From: Euplotes cf. woodruffi 2 WChen-2021
Lineage: Eukaryota; Ciliophora; Spirotrichea; Euplotida; Euplotidae
Reading direction: 5' to 3'
Assembly: GCA_021441665.1 (NCBI GenBank)
Contig: JAGYYN010021181.1
Span: forward strand, 1-22,603
Length of the DNA stretch: 22,603 nt
The position numbers and the translations under genes were made by a program. The notes under the pieces were generated by a model, which was given only the letters and a program-made list of their open reading frames with translations, was not told the origin of the DNA and ran no database searches. This document shows, piece after piece, positions 8,149-18,458 of this stretch (position 1 is the first letter of the stretch; the number at the start of each line of letters is the position of its first letter).

Positions 8149-10302
8149 ATGCATAAAAACAGTTTTAACTTTAAAACGACAATTAATAATTTTAATATGC
8201 AAAATAAAAAGCTTACAAACAAAGATAACGTTTTCTCTAGGCTTTATCATTGTCGACCCTAAGGACTTTACCATAAACAAAGACGACTTGACTGAGATAA
8301 AGCAACACCAAAAGCTAATGGGCGAGTCTCCTCGCAAAGTCCAGGTTCACTGAGACCAAGGAAAGAAAACATGAGTCCAGTGATACTTTAACAACCACTA
8401 TGAGACCTCGATCGATCCCTTCATCATTGAGTCGTCTAAGAAGATCAGAGACGAAATCGACACCAAAATACTGGACCGCCTTGACCACGGAGAAATCAGT
8501 ATGTCGAATAATGCTGACAACATTGATTCGGTCATCGAGAGACTCAAAGCCAAGCAAATTCAGTCTCTCGAAAAGGCACTCGAAAACGACCCGGAGTATA
8601 ATAAAATGAAGGAATTCATTGACAAAAATCCTGAACTAAAAATGAAGTATTTAAGTACTTTGGCACAGAATCAAAGCCAGCATAACCCTATTTTGCTGAC
8701 GAGCAACGGAGAATTCGGTGAAATCAACAGCTTAACGACAAAGCACGTGCACATTAAAGGGTCGAGAGGCTGGAGCGAGGTCAAGTCTAACCCAACGCGA
8801 GGCTCAGACTATTCTAATTCTGTCAGAAATAGCAGGTCTAAAGCGATGGCTCTCGATGACAAAACAAGGAAAGAATACTTCCACAATCTCAAAGTCATAA
8901 AGAAGCTTCAACAAGACAAGAAAAAGAGAAATAAAATCATCGAGTACTTCGAAAATCAAAAGATGCTAAAAGAACGAGAACTCGATCTCAAATAAACAAG
9001 AAGAAGAGGAAATTAAGATTGAACAGAAAAAGCAGGAACTGCTCGAGTGGAAAGAAAAGTATGCACCTTACTTAATTCTATAGACTAAATCAAAAGAATC
9101 AAGAGCGTAAGATTCTCCGCAAGAAGCATTTACGAGAAAGCGAACATAAGCTAAACCAACTGCGTTCGCTAGAGCCCCTTCACATCAAGATGGAGCAGAA
9201 GTTTGCCGACAATTTCGAGCTTCCAGAGCTAGAAAAGCGGCAAAAGGCACTAAATGACCTGAGGAATCTTCCGTACCATAGTAAAACAGATATTGAGGAC
9301 ATCAAAAATCATTCACTTGAGTACACGAAGCTTCGGAAAGAAAGACTAGACGAAAGGATCAAAAAGAGAATGGATCAGATCAAGTCCTACTCCAACTACT
9401 CCATGAGCAGTCACAAAACTAAAATCTTCGAGCAGATGTCAATGAGAGAAGACATGCAAAACTCAATTGAAGAAGAAAAGAAGCAGGAAAAGCTGAGGCT
9501 TCTCCAGAACTCAAAGCAGTACGCTAAAAATGTACTTGAGGTCCACAAACCCACGATTTCCACCAGAAAGCAGGAGGAAATGAAGAAAATAATGGAGGAA
9601 ATAAACATGCTGCCAGCCCAGAGGATTCCGAAAATTAAATACGAAAGGAGCGAAAACTCAATCTTAAATCAGCCTTTCAACACATCAATGCAAGGCAAAG
9701 GAATAAAACTATACAAAGACGAAGAAGGCAAATTATTGACTGGCTTATCATCCAATTCAAGAATTGATGATAGTTTAGCGAGTCCAAAGAGCGGACACAA
9801 GCAGGATATAAAAGACTCAATCAACGGCGAGTCTCAGAGAAACATTGATGGGCTGGACACTGTTCCTGAAAAAGTAGCAAAATACGAGTCAGCTCTAAAT
9901 CCAACGAAAGACTATTACTCGCATAATCGGAGTAAAACTACGATTAGAGGAAATATGCCGAGAATCAACGAAACACGATTCAAAGATAGCAATGAAAATC
10001 AGCACAAATTTGTAAAAATTGACTACCTCGCTCAAGAAAGAAACAGAAAAATAGAAGAAGGTGCATATGACTACAAAGAAAAGGAATTTTGGAAAGGACA
10101 GATCGATGACCCTGAACTCTCCGCTCTTGATAAGTTCCACGAGATTAAGTTTAAGGCTGAGCTTTTAGAACGAAAAGCAAAGGCAAAAGAGCAAGAAATA
10201 GACACGAATAACAATTCCAACCTGTTTAAAAAGTCAGAGGAAGTTTCGTCAATGTACATTGACGCGATTAAGGCAAAGGCGGCTTTATTATCAAACCTTT
10301 AG
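8149..10302 (+). CDS. Unknown coiled-coil protein, 682 residues, one frameshift
   Basis: Function not recognised. Exons 8149-8161, 8241-9058 (with a +1 shift at 8990) and 9084-10302; introns are 79 nt (8162-8240, unusual GTTTTA donor) and 25 nt (9059-9083). The model totals 683 codons including TAG. The N-terminal ~110 residues look globular and carry three clustered TGA codons (HCDQGKKTCVQCYFNNHYE, TGA read as Cys), perhaps a small conserved domain. From ~110 on it is highly charged with long predicted coiled coils (KQEEEEIKIEQKKQELLEW, MEQKFADNFELPELEKRQK), then a Ser/Asn-rich linker and a final helix. The ATG at 8149 is the first after the previous stop, but the frame is open further upstream and the true start may be in the preceding lysine-rich gene. 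Confidence 0.7.
8990..8995 (+). other. +1 frameshift site AAA-TAA-A
   Basis: It follows residue 255 (KERELDLK). Skipping T gives KQEEEEIKIEQKKQELLEW, which enters the 25-nt intron 9059-9083 in the phase required by the next exon. The unshifted frame gives TRRRGN and further stops. Confidence 0.8.
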
Positions 10303-10449
10303 GCCTCATCAGCTCAGCCATAAAATAATATAATTTCAGTAATTTTATTTGCTATTATATATGAGGTTAAATTACTTTAGCAAAAATTAATGTAATTAAA
10401 ATACTGAGATATTCTATACTTGGTGACTGAAGGTCACATTAATATATAA
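10303..10449. other. Convergent 3' spacer
   Basis: This 147-bp AT-rich gap lies between two converging stop codons, so both genes must have short 3' untranslated regions. It holds a small GTGAC-TGAAG-GTCAC palindrome near 10423-10437, with no other feature. Confidence 0.4.
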
Positions 10450-13400
10450 TTACTGGATTATCTCATCGCAAACTGGTTTTCTCAGATTTGAAATCGCTTG
10501 GTCTAAGACATTGTCTTGGCTTTTGCAAGCTTCATACGAGGCCATCATATTAATCAAGTATTTCTTGGACTCAAAAGTTGAAATGTACTCCTTCAAAAAC
10601 TCTTCGAATATTATTGCACCATAAATCAGTGATGAGTTATTTTGGAACAGTGTCTCCAGTTCGTCATCGTAGAGTTTTCATCCCTTACTTGGCTTTGGAT
10701 TGTCTAAAGGAGAAAACTTCATTTGCTCCTTAATGCTGCACCTGATGTACTCGTAGCCGTTGAAGCTTCCATTTTGAACTATTTGATCTGATATTAGCGA
10801 CATTGTATTCAAAAGCCCCATGGTTTTGTTCTTGAGCTCGAGGAAAATAAATGCGTGCAGATAGTACGTCGACGGGTTTTCATCGCTTAACGGAATCGAT
10901 GCGAATTTTGAGAAAATACTAGTTAAAAATATATTCTCAACCTTTGAGTTCATCAACATTCGCGAGAACTTTTTGAATAAAATTGTAAACAACATTCCTG
11001 ATTCGAGAGGATTTTCATTATCATCTCCAGATTTACTAGTTTCATTGTCAAATCTTTGGTGAGCCCATGTCTCAGCGACACTTATTCTATTAGTTAAAAG
11101 TCCGTCATCAGCGTCTTGGTTCTCATACAAAAATGTATCGTCTTCATCAGAGTCGAAGTTATTGAGGTCATAAATATCAGAAGCTCTTGTGACTATGTCA
11201 GACTCATAAAGCGTGCATCGTTTGTCAAAGCACGAGTTCCTCTTGTCAGTATTTCTCGGACTCTTATCTAACTTTCCTTCGTACTGCCGATACTGCTTCG
11301 ATTCAGCAAGTTGGTACTCATTGATCGAATCAGTGCTAACCAGAGAAATCAGATTCAACGAGTGATTGATGTTGAACATCGCTTCATTTCGGTACAAAGT
11401 CAAGCTAGCGTCGCTAAATACAAATTTATTCTTGTTGATGATTTCTTTGATCTTATCAATAGGTGTCTTCTCGATAACCTGCTGCTTTATTTTTCAAAAG
11501 TCGTAGGTTCTAAAGACCTTGTCGCTGAGAAACTTGAATCAAAATCCTTCAATAACAAGGTCGCTGTCCTTTTGGATAAACAAATCGATTAGTTTTAAGG
11601 TTATCGGTGAGACGTGTTCGACTGTGCTTCCGATCCCGCAAATGATTCGTCTTCATAAAGTTATTGGGTGGTGCTTATCAGTCTTGAGACGACAAATTTC
11701 GAACTCCTCCATTTCTTCTTTATCAAAGAAGCCGTCTTGGTGCAGCTTGTTCATAGTCTCGAAATACTGATTTGGATTGTACACAGGATAGTCGTTAACT
11801 AAGTTTACGTTCTGCTGGTTGATGAAAAATAAATCTTCTTCGTACTCTTCTTTATATTCATTTTCTTCATTGTCATTTTCTTCGTTATCATCCTCCCCGT
11901 CGTTTGAGTTAAGCGGCTCAAATTTGCGTTCGTAGCTTTCAGTTTTGCAGCTGGCTTCGGACTGGTGGTCAGAGTCATCGTCAAGCTTAAGATTAGTCAT
12001 GTAGGCTTCTGCTTTTGTTGGGTCATGTGAGTTTCTCGATCAAGATTCGCCAAAAATATCTTTTTCGTTATATTCTTCGTCTAAAGAATTATTAACAAGT
12101 AAGAATTACTGAGGTCGACGTAGTCATTAATTGGAACTCCTCCTTCAATCTGATCGCTGTTTTCACTGCTGCTTGTCACGATGATGTTTTGGTTTTGCTT
12201 CAACTTGCCGTGATCCTCTCTGAAAGCATTGTTGTCGTTGATGTTCAGTAGTGGGACGAACGGTCCTCTGTTGTTGGAGGAATTATTTGAATTTATGTTG
12301 GCAGAATCTCCTTTCTGGTAGGTTCCGTTTTTATATTCAACCTCTGGATATCTTTCATAATTCTCTTGTTCTTCTAAAAATTAAAAACCTTGATTACCCT
12401 TGTAGTTTCTGAACTCAAATGGGTCTATGTTTTGGTTTTCGAAGTCGTACTCGATGTTGTTACTTTTGTACTGGTAGACGTTTTGAGGTGTCATGTCGAT
12501 GTTGTAAGAACTCTGGTTTGTATCTGACTTATCCTCAACTGAAAACCCGAACAAAAAGCTAAACATAATTTCAGTTATTTTCGGATGCTTCATATGATGC
12601 AGCATCAATATCAAATACTGAATGCATGTCCGATATTGGAGATATTTTATGTTGTCAAGTAGAACTTCCTGAACATGCTTGAGAAGGAACTCGTTGAATA
12701 ATGAGTTCACCATGTGATCGACCAGTCTTTCGTTTTTGATCTCGAACATCAAGCTGTCTAAAAACTCCATGTAGTCGAGATAGTTTTCATATGCGCAGAT
12801 GTACTGTTCAAATGGAAGATTTGGACTCTTACTTCATGTGATTTCAATTTGTGTTTTCACTTCAAATACTTCTTCTATAATTTTATTACGATTAGTATTC
12901 ACAATAAAACTTTAGCTTACTTGCACTGAAGTACGAAGGATGCGAGCTGAAAATTGAAAATGCAGATCTTGAATGACCCTCTTCACCATAAGTCGTCAGT
13001 AACGTCGGAGGGAGGCATTTAAAAATGGCGTCAAGTTTTCTGAATAAAATGTCAGAGATTTCTAAGACTTCTTTGTTATTTCTCAAAAGCATGTACTTAA
13101 CAGTTGCAACAATCTTGCTGAAGAGTCCAGACTTATCAATTGGATTGCACTGCTTCAAGATAAAGATGCAAATGTTAAAAGGGATAAATGTGTTATCTGA
13201 ATTTTCATAGTGGTGGCTTGAACTATTTGAATTGTCTCTGCTTTTTGAGTTGCTACACAACAAATCATAAATGTAAGGCTCTTTTTGAATTTTCTCCATA
13301 ATCAGACGAATAAAATCAGCAATTATCATATGGTACTTGTTGAATTCTGCTGATCTTTCGGTAAGACTTATATAAATCATCTCAATAAGCTGCTTGATTC

Positions 13401-13794
13401 CAGGAGCGACTTTTCAATGTGAGAGGAACGAATAGCTTTTAATCTCAATAATCAGCTTCATGATTGCCACCATACCGATTTTGAAGAATCCTTCTGGTTT
13501 ATCAGATTTAGTGTAAGCGCAAATAAATTCAAAAAGTCTGTTAACTATAAAGTATTCAAAGCATTCAAGTTCCCCTGCATCATTACTGTGTTTAGTGTCT
13601 TCTTCAATCAAAATCTGCACGATCTCCTTTAGCGCGCCTTTAACGTCACCAGAGTGCATAATCTTGGTGGCTGCTCCAAGAGACTCCTGCTGCAACATGT
13701 TGATGTATCCTTGATTAAACGTGGCCCAGTTAGAGTGTAAGTTTTTGAGAGGATTTTTCTCCTTGCCTTTGACTAAATTTCGCAGGTAATTCAT
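10450..13794 (-). CDS. FHIP family protein (RAI16-like; FTS-Hook-FHIP complex)
   Basis: 1081 residues, ATG at 13794, TAA at 10450-10452. Introns 12875-12920 (46 nt, with a TACTAAT-like branch site), 12374-12397 and 12081-12109. FHIP proteins bridge Hook/FTS to Rab-bearing cargo for dynein transport. Family-like parts are the N-terminal HSNWATF helix, EIVQILIEE and ECFEYFIVNRL, the IFKCLPP segment, YLDYMEFLDSLM followed by LVDHMVNSLFNEFLLKHV, then MLFTILFKKFSRMLMN...IFLTSIF and the C-terminal AIIFEEFLKEYISTF, which mirrors the family VIFPEFLKELAAI. A long acidic and Asn-rich insert (~residues 440-630) separates the halves. Seven TGA codons are read as sense. There is no frameshift site. Family call is from memory of human FHIP sequences. 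Confidence 0.75.
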
Positions 13795-13890
13795 ATTTGT
13801 AAACGTTATTTAAAATATAAAACCACTTTCGATTATTTGAGGAGCGCAAACAACTAATGCCAAAATAGAATATTATCAAAATATCTAAAG
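13795..13890. promoter_or_regulatory. Shared divergent promoter region, FHIP / CSN6
   Basis: Only 96 bp separate the two divergent start codons, so both promoters and 5' untranslated regions fit in this AT-rich interval. No specific box is recognised. Confidence 0.45.
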
Positions 13891-14757
13891 ATGAGCATAA
13901 CAATATCGCTGTCTCCGCTTGTGGTCATGAGCATCACAGACCACTACACAAGAATGAGGTACATTCACAGCTCGCTCGATGCAAAAGTTTTCGGTGTGCT
14001 TCTTGGAAAGCAAGAGGGCAAGAACATCCAAATTTTACATTGCTTCGAGACGACTTTTGACGACGAACTCAGAACTATTGACAAGCACTTTACCAACCGC
14101 AGGCTCGACGGGTTTAACAAAATGTTCCCCGACTTCGAATTCGTCGGGTGGTACACAACCTGCACCACCGAGTCGGATGGCGAAGTCAACGACCTGGAGC
14201 ATTCAATTTACAAGCAGTTCGAAGTATTCAGTGAAAATTCGCTTTTCTTAAAAATGAACGTATCTCTGGAGGTCAGGCAGAAACAAGAAAAACAGGGGAT
14301 CTCAAAGAAAGGGCTCCCTATCACGATCTTCGAAAAGAACCAGGAAAAAGAACTAATTAAATGCGATTACATCGTCGAGTCGCAAGAGACCGAGCGAATT
14401 GCCCTCGACGACGCCAAAAAAGATATAAGCACAAGAGACAAGTCGCATCTGAGCGTGAATCTCGTGACAACTTTGAACTCGATAAAGCTGCTAAAGAAAA
14501 ATATAGTTTCGCTGATAAATATAATTAAGAATGTGCCTGAAATTCGCAAGAACCACAAGATCATCCGGCAGCTGGCAAGTATATGCAATAGGCTGCCTCT
14601 TGTAAGCGACAAGAAGGAGTACAGCAGAGAGCTGTTCACTGAGTACTCGGACATCCTGCTGATCAACCAGCTCGGAGTCCTTAATAAGGCTATTGAGCAG
14701 ATTCAGGAGTTTAACTTGCATAAGACTGCCAAAAATGTTGACGAATTGCTGGGCTAA
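13891..14757 (+). CDS. CSN6: COP9 signalosome subunit 6 (CSN6)
   Basis: 288 residues, intronless, ATG at 13891, TAA stop, no TGA codon and no frameshift. The MPN domain starts at once: SLSPLVVMSITDHYTRMR matches the CSN6 pattern LHPLVILNISDHWIRMR, followed by GVLLGKQEGKNIQILHCFE, FEFVGWYTT and SLFLKMN. The JAMM metal site is absent (no HxH after GWYTT), as expected for CSN6, which is a catalytically inert MPN partner of CSN5 in the complex that removes NEDD8 from cullins. The C-terminal half is helical (IRQLASICNRLPLVSDKKEY), matching the family's helical bundle. Length is slightly below the human protein (327). This is the firmest assignment in the window. Confidence 0.92.
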   Translation: MSITISLSPLVVMSITDHYTRMRYIHSSLDAKVFGVLLGKQEGKNIQILHCFETTFDDELRTIDKHFTNRRLDGFNKMFPDFEFVGWYTTCTTESDGEVNDLEHSIYKQFEVFSENSLFLKMNVSLEVRQKQEKQGISKKGLPITIFEKNQEKELIKCDYIVESQETERIALDDAKKDISTRDKSHLSVNLVTTLNSIKLLKKNIVSLINIIKNVPEIRKNHKIIRQLASICNRLPLVSDKKEYSRELFTEYSDILLINQLGVLNKAIEQIQEFNLHKTAKNVDELLG

Positions 14758-15116
14758 ATCTGAGTTCTCCAAGATTCAATCATTTTAGACTTTAAATGCA
14801 AACATCAGATAGTTTATAAGAGATTTGAGGTTCTACTGGTTTTTGAATGTTTATATTTTGAGTTTTAGATGTTGAGTTTGGGTATTTGAGAAAGGTGGTT
14901 AGTTTGTGGGTTTCAAGTTCAGGCTAATTTAATTTAGTGTTTAAATGTGAGGGATTGAATGATAAAAATTTATATTTATATTAAATGCACAATTAAAGCA
15001 CTGAATACAATTTAATGCAAAGCAAAACAGGATGATTTATTAAGTATTTAGCTTTTTTAATTAATTTTAAACCACAATTAATTCAAATAAAATTCTAAGA
15101 AACATCAAAATGAAAA
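14758..15116. other. Convergent spacer with G/T-rich strand
   Basis: This 359-bp gap lies between the 3' ends of CSN6 and the doublecortin gene. About 14820-14940 is unusually rich in G and T on the plus strand (runs such as GGTGGTTAGTTTGTGGG) compared with the A/T-balanced spacers elsewhere. It is flanked by ATTCAATC near 14773 and its inverted copy GATTGAAT near 14954. No ORF, telomeric G4T4 repeat or RNA gene was recognised. Confidence 0.45.
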
Positions 15117-17930
15117 TTAATATTGAAGCTTATTTGCTAAAGCATCACTGAGTATCTGCATATCTATTTCATCCATTTTGAACTTTTGGCGAAGTAAGCT
15201 GACATTAATGAACATTTCCTCATTTATAATTTCTGTTCAGCCGTTCTTCACTAATACTTTTATTAAATTTTTAGCAAATAAAGTTGTGCCTTGGTTCGGT
15301 TCTTTTAACGAGTTACCTCTGATTAATTTTTCAAGTATATCTTCTATTGAAGTTTCAGAAACTAGACCTAAAGATGCTGGATCAAGGAATTTTCCCCAGA
15401 ACCGAATTAGTTCTTCTTTCTCAATGATGCCAAGTTTTCAAATGCAGTAAAGTTCAACGTATTCCTTCCACTTGATTATACTATATCTACTTTCAGTGTC
15501 GATTCCAATAGCTTTAAAAAGTCTCGTTTTGACTTCTGGATGAACACCAAGTAAAAAGCTGCAGTTTTCCCCAAAATACTCTAGTTTTATTCCTTCTGGC
15601 TTGTCATCGTCCAGCACAGAATGGTTTGCACTATGATGATTATTCGAAGACTCGTTCAGATTAGCTTTTGAAGGATTCTTCTTTGCAATTGATGACTTGT
15701 TCAGCTTCAACAAGGCATCGATATAGTCTTCATTTGCAGACGTGCCGTGCTTCTTTTTCTCGTAAGGCACTGTCATTGCTTTGAATTGTGAATGAATCTC
15801 GAACGCCTCTCTTCGCGTCAACCCGTACTTCTCACATACACTTTTAACAATATCCAGTGTGCTTTCCTTTTCTTTGACGGCAGGTCTAACTCCGCTTTTG
15901 TTTGTCACGTTTGATTTGTTCATTAAGTTGGACTGGTTTCGGAAGCTTTTAGACACATTCGCATTTGTCTTGGCATCAGCGTTGTTCAAGTTATTAGCGT
16001 ACAGCTTGTTTTGATGGTCTTTCACAGCATTCGAAATCGCTGAGTCTTCAAACAGCGGCCTTTCAATTTCTTCATTCTGGTCGTTGACTCCTTTCATCGA
16101 CATAAATCTGGCCTTTTTGACGTTGAATTGGCTTCCGGGCAGATTGACTCCTTTGTTCATGTAGCAGTAACTGTCCTGCTCGGTTAGGTTTACATTTGGC
16201 TTTAGCGAATTGTAGAATTCTCTGTCTTGCTTTGTTTTGACTTTCTTTTGAATTGTCATTTCGATTACCTTTTCCAAGATGTCTTCATTTTGCAGCGCAT
16301 CTTGTATGTTGAAATTATCATCTGCAAACGCCCTGCTTATGTCTGCGTTTAAAAAGCTATTGTGTGCTTTTGAGTTGTCAAATTGATGCATTTTCGCTGT
16401 TTTCCGAGCCAGTTTCACATCTTTGAACTCATCATCAAGCGGTATGGAGTTTTGTTCAAACCATTGAGCTCATGCTTGCTTGACTGCATTGACAACTCCT
16501 TTTTCTTCGACTTCTTTATTCTCGCCATTGGTTGTGGTGAATCCTTTAAGCGGTACGAGGTTGTACTTTTCCTTTCCTGCGATAAGGACTCTGTTGATTT
16601 TAGATATATCAAAGATCGTGGAGATCCTTCTTCCATCCACGGTAAATAAGTAATTAAAAATATCATCTTTGCTTATATTTTCTCTTTTGCTTTAGATCTA
16701 AACAATCAAGTCACAAAGACTTACTTTCTCCACGTTGCTTCAAGGATATTTAAAATGCTTTTGAATATTTGGCTCTGAAGGGCTTTTGAAGGTTTTATGG
16801 CTTCCAGTTTTTCATATGGACCCATTCTTTTAAATTTAGAGTTAGTCATTGAGCTGTCTTTTGGCAACAGCATTTTGACGTAGTCAGTCAAGTTAATCCT
16901 GATCACGATTAAGTCTTCTGAAGATATATCACTTCCTTCTGGGATGACAAATATGAACCTGCTTTCTTCATTTTTGATGCTGGAATTAAACTTATCAAGT
17001 AGCTGCTGGGTCTTCACATACTTTGCCTTGTTAACTTTCAAAATATGCTCTTTGCCGTTCTCAGACCTTGACTGAAGACTTTCATTATTTTTATTTGCGA
17101 TTCGATAATAAATGCTATTGTCTCTGCTTTCTCGTTTGGGAGTATTTTTACTTGATATTACTTGGTTGCGGAACGGTGATAGAGACATAATACCGTTCTT
17201 CGCAACCATTGAAGTCTGCCTTGAGTCCTCAACGTTGATAAAGATCCTTTGTAGCCGCTCTTACCTTTGATTTCAGGTAATTGTCCAGCATTACTTGTCG
17301 CAGGTTTATTTCATAATCTTCGATGACAGAGGTTTAGAGAACTTTGATTCCTCAATTACCATAAACGGATCAAGAGCATGATTTATCGAGCTGTACTCTG
17401 GCTGAACTCGATTAGATCTGCGAATGTACCGCTGCGCCCCGAGTGCCTCTGGATCATAGATCATTACGTCTTGCTCGCCAACGCAAATATTAATCTTGGC
17501 TGAATCCTTCGTGCTTCCACTTCTGAAAAGGAAATAATATTAGTACGAAAGCCAGTGCTTTTAAAGTCGACATATTGTAACGAATTAGTAACTCGTACCT
17601 ATTTGCGAAGTTTGTGGTGTAGTTGCTAAATTTACTGTAATTTGTATTCCGAAATATCATCTCGTTGTTCTGTTTGATCCTTTGGTACAGTCTCTGATTG
17701 TCATAGGTCGGATCGCCCTTTGTAATTTCAACAACAAGCCTTTTATCGTTTCAGCTATTAAGAAAATTCTCGTTTGAATACGACATCTTGCTGTTGGTAT
17801 CGAAATCTCGATTTATTGGATCTGTTGAAGAATTAATCTTGTAAAACTCCTTTCTCTTCTTTAGTACTTTTGCGAAATTAAAGTTATCATGTCTGTTCTT
17901 AAATACTTCAAAGGTATTCTCTCGATACAT
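15117..17930 (-). CDS. Doublecortin-domain protein, 885 residues, +2 frameshift
   Basis: ATG at 17930, TAA at 15117-15119. Introns 17523-17598 (76 nt), 17228-17264 (37 nt) and 16684-16724 (41 nt). A +2 (or -1) shift at AAA-TAA (17306) is required; with it the model is exactly 886 codons. A doublecortin-like fold is suggested at ~residues 295-405: a strand (RFIFVIPEGSD), a helix ending ILNILEATWRKE, then IFNYLFTVDGRRIST and VLIAGKEKYN, resembling the family YTIDGRK...YV..G pattern. Doublecortin domains bind microtubules. The middle is charged and Asn-rich. The C-terminal ~120 residues (KWKEYVELYCI, ELIRFWGKFLDP) look globular and resemble, from memory, a C-terminal region common in ciliate proteins of this type. 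Four TGA codons are sense. Confidence 0.65.
17306..17311 (-). other. +2 (or -1) frameshift site AAA-TAA-A
   Basis: It follows residue 182 (LSSKIMK). The only downstream frame that joins the next exon is NLRQVMLDNYLKSK, two bases on, ending at a 37-nt intron whose phase fits DSRQTSMVAKNG. The +1 frame (KPATSNAGQ) finds no intron that rejoins. The two readings, skipping TA or re-reading one A, differ by a single residue. Confidence 0.6.
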
Positions 17931-18458
17931 TTTATTTATATATTTATTTCAAAAAGTTTTAAAATATTGTGTCTATATGATGATTTTAATTTCCATTAAG
18001 TTGAAATTTAATAGTTTTATTCTCCATAATCCTGCATCAACTGCTTTTTTTTAAAACGAATAAAAGTGATTATTTACTTGGATTTAGTCTAATTTACTCG
18101 GCTTCAATTTATACTGTCCAATTTAACAGATTATAGCCAAAGTGAGACCAGATCAACTAGACAATCAAGATAGTCAATCTGGTTTCTGAAATCTTTTTTA
18201 GTGTTCACCTATATCCCACGTAAATCTGGCACTCCACAGCGGTATTATGTATATGGGTTAAAGTAAATATGCTTGAGTCTTCTGAAATGAATCGATTTAT
18301 TTATTACATCGATTTAAATGATTGCTTTTTAATAAGAATACAGTCTGATAGAACAACTACACTCTACGACTCAAGTGGAGCTTGCAGCTTTGATTTAATC
18401 AAACGCTTAACTTCTTGTTTATAGCAATTATTGAAAATTCAATTTGTAATATTTTATC
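17931..18458. other. 528-bp divergent spacer
   Basis: This is the largest gene-free interval, between the starts of the doublecortin and CSPP1-like genes. It must contain both promoters. It also holds the hairpin at 18147-18183 and a tandem ATCGATTTA pair near 18292-18317. An uncharacterised small RNA gene could fit, but no tRNA, snRNA or snoRNA signature was found. Confidence 0.4.
18147..18183. repeat. 7-bp inverted repeat hairpin
   Basis: ACCAGAT (18147-18153) pairs with ATCTGGT (18177-18183); inside, GAC and GTC can extend the structure. It lies in a divergent spacer and is more GC-containing than its surroundings. Confidence 0.35.

Noticed and set aside
8341-8410. TGA as Trp, from the aromatic-looking context H-TGA-DQGKKT-TGA-VQ-TGA-YF
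   Set aside because: Attractive, but the family-aligned DCP1 positions and the euplotid-type frameshifts favour Cys. Kept as an open alternative.
17200-17320. Two separate genes meeting at 17306 (stop of one, start of the doublecortin gene)
   Set aside because: The next ATG would be only 14 nt after the TAA, leaving no room for untranslated regions, and exon phases join cleanly with a single shift.
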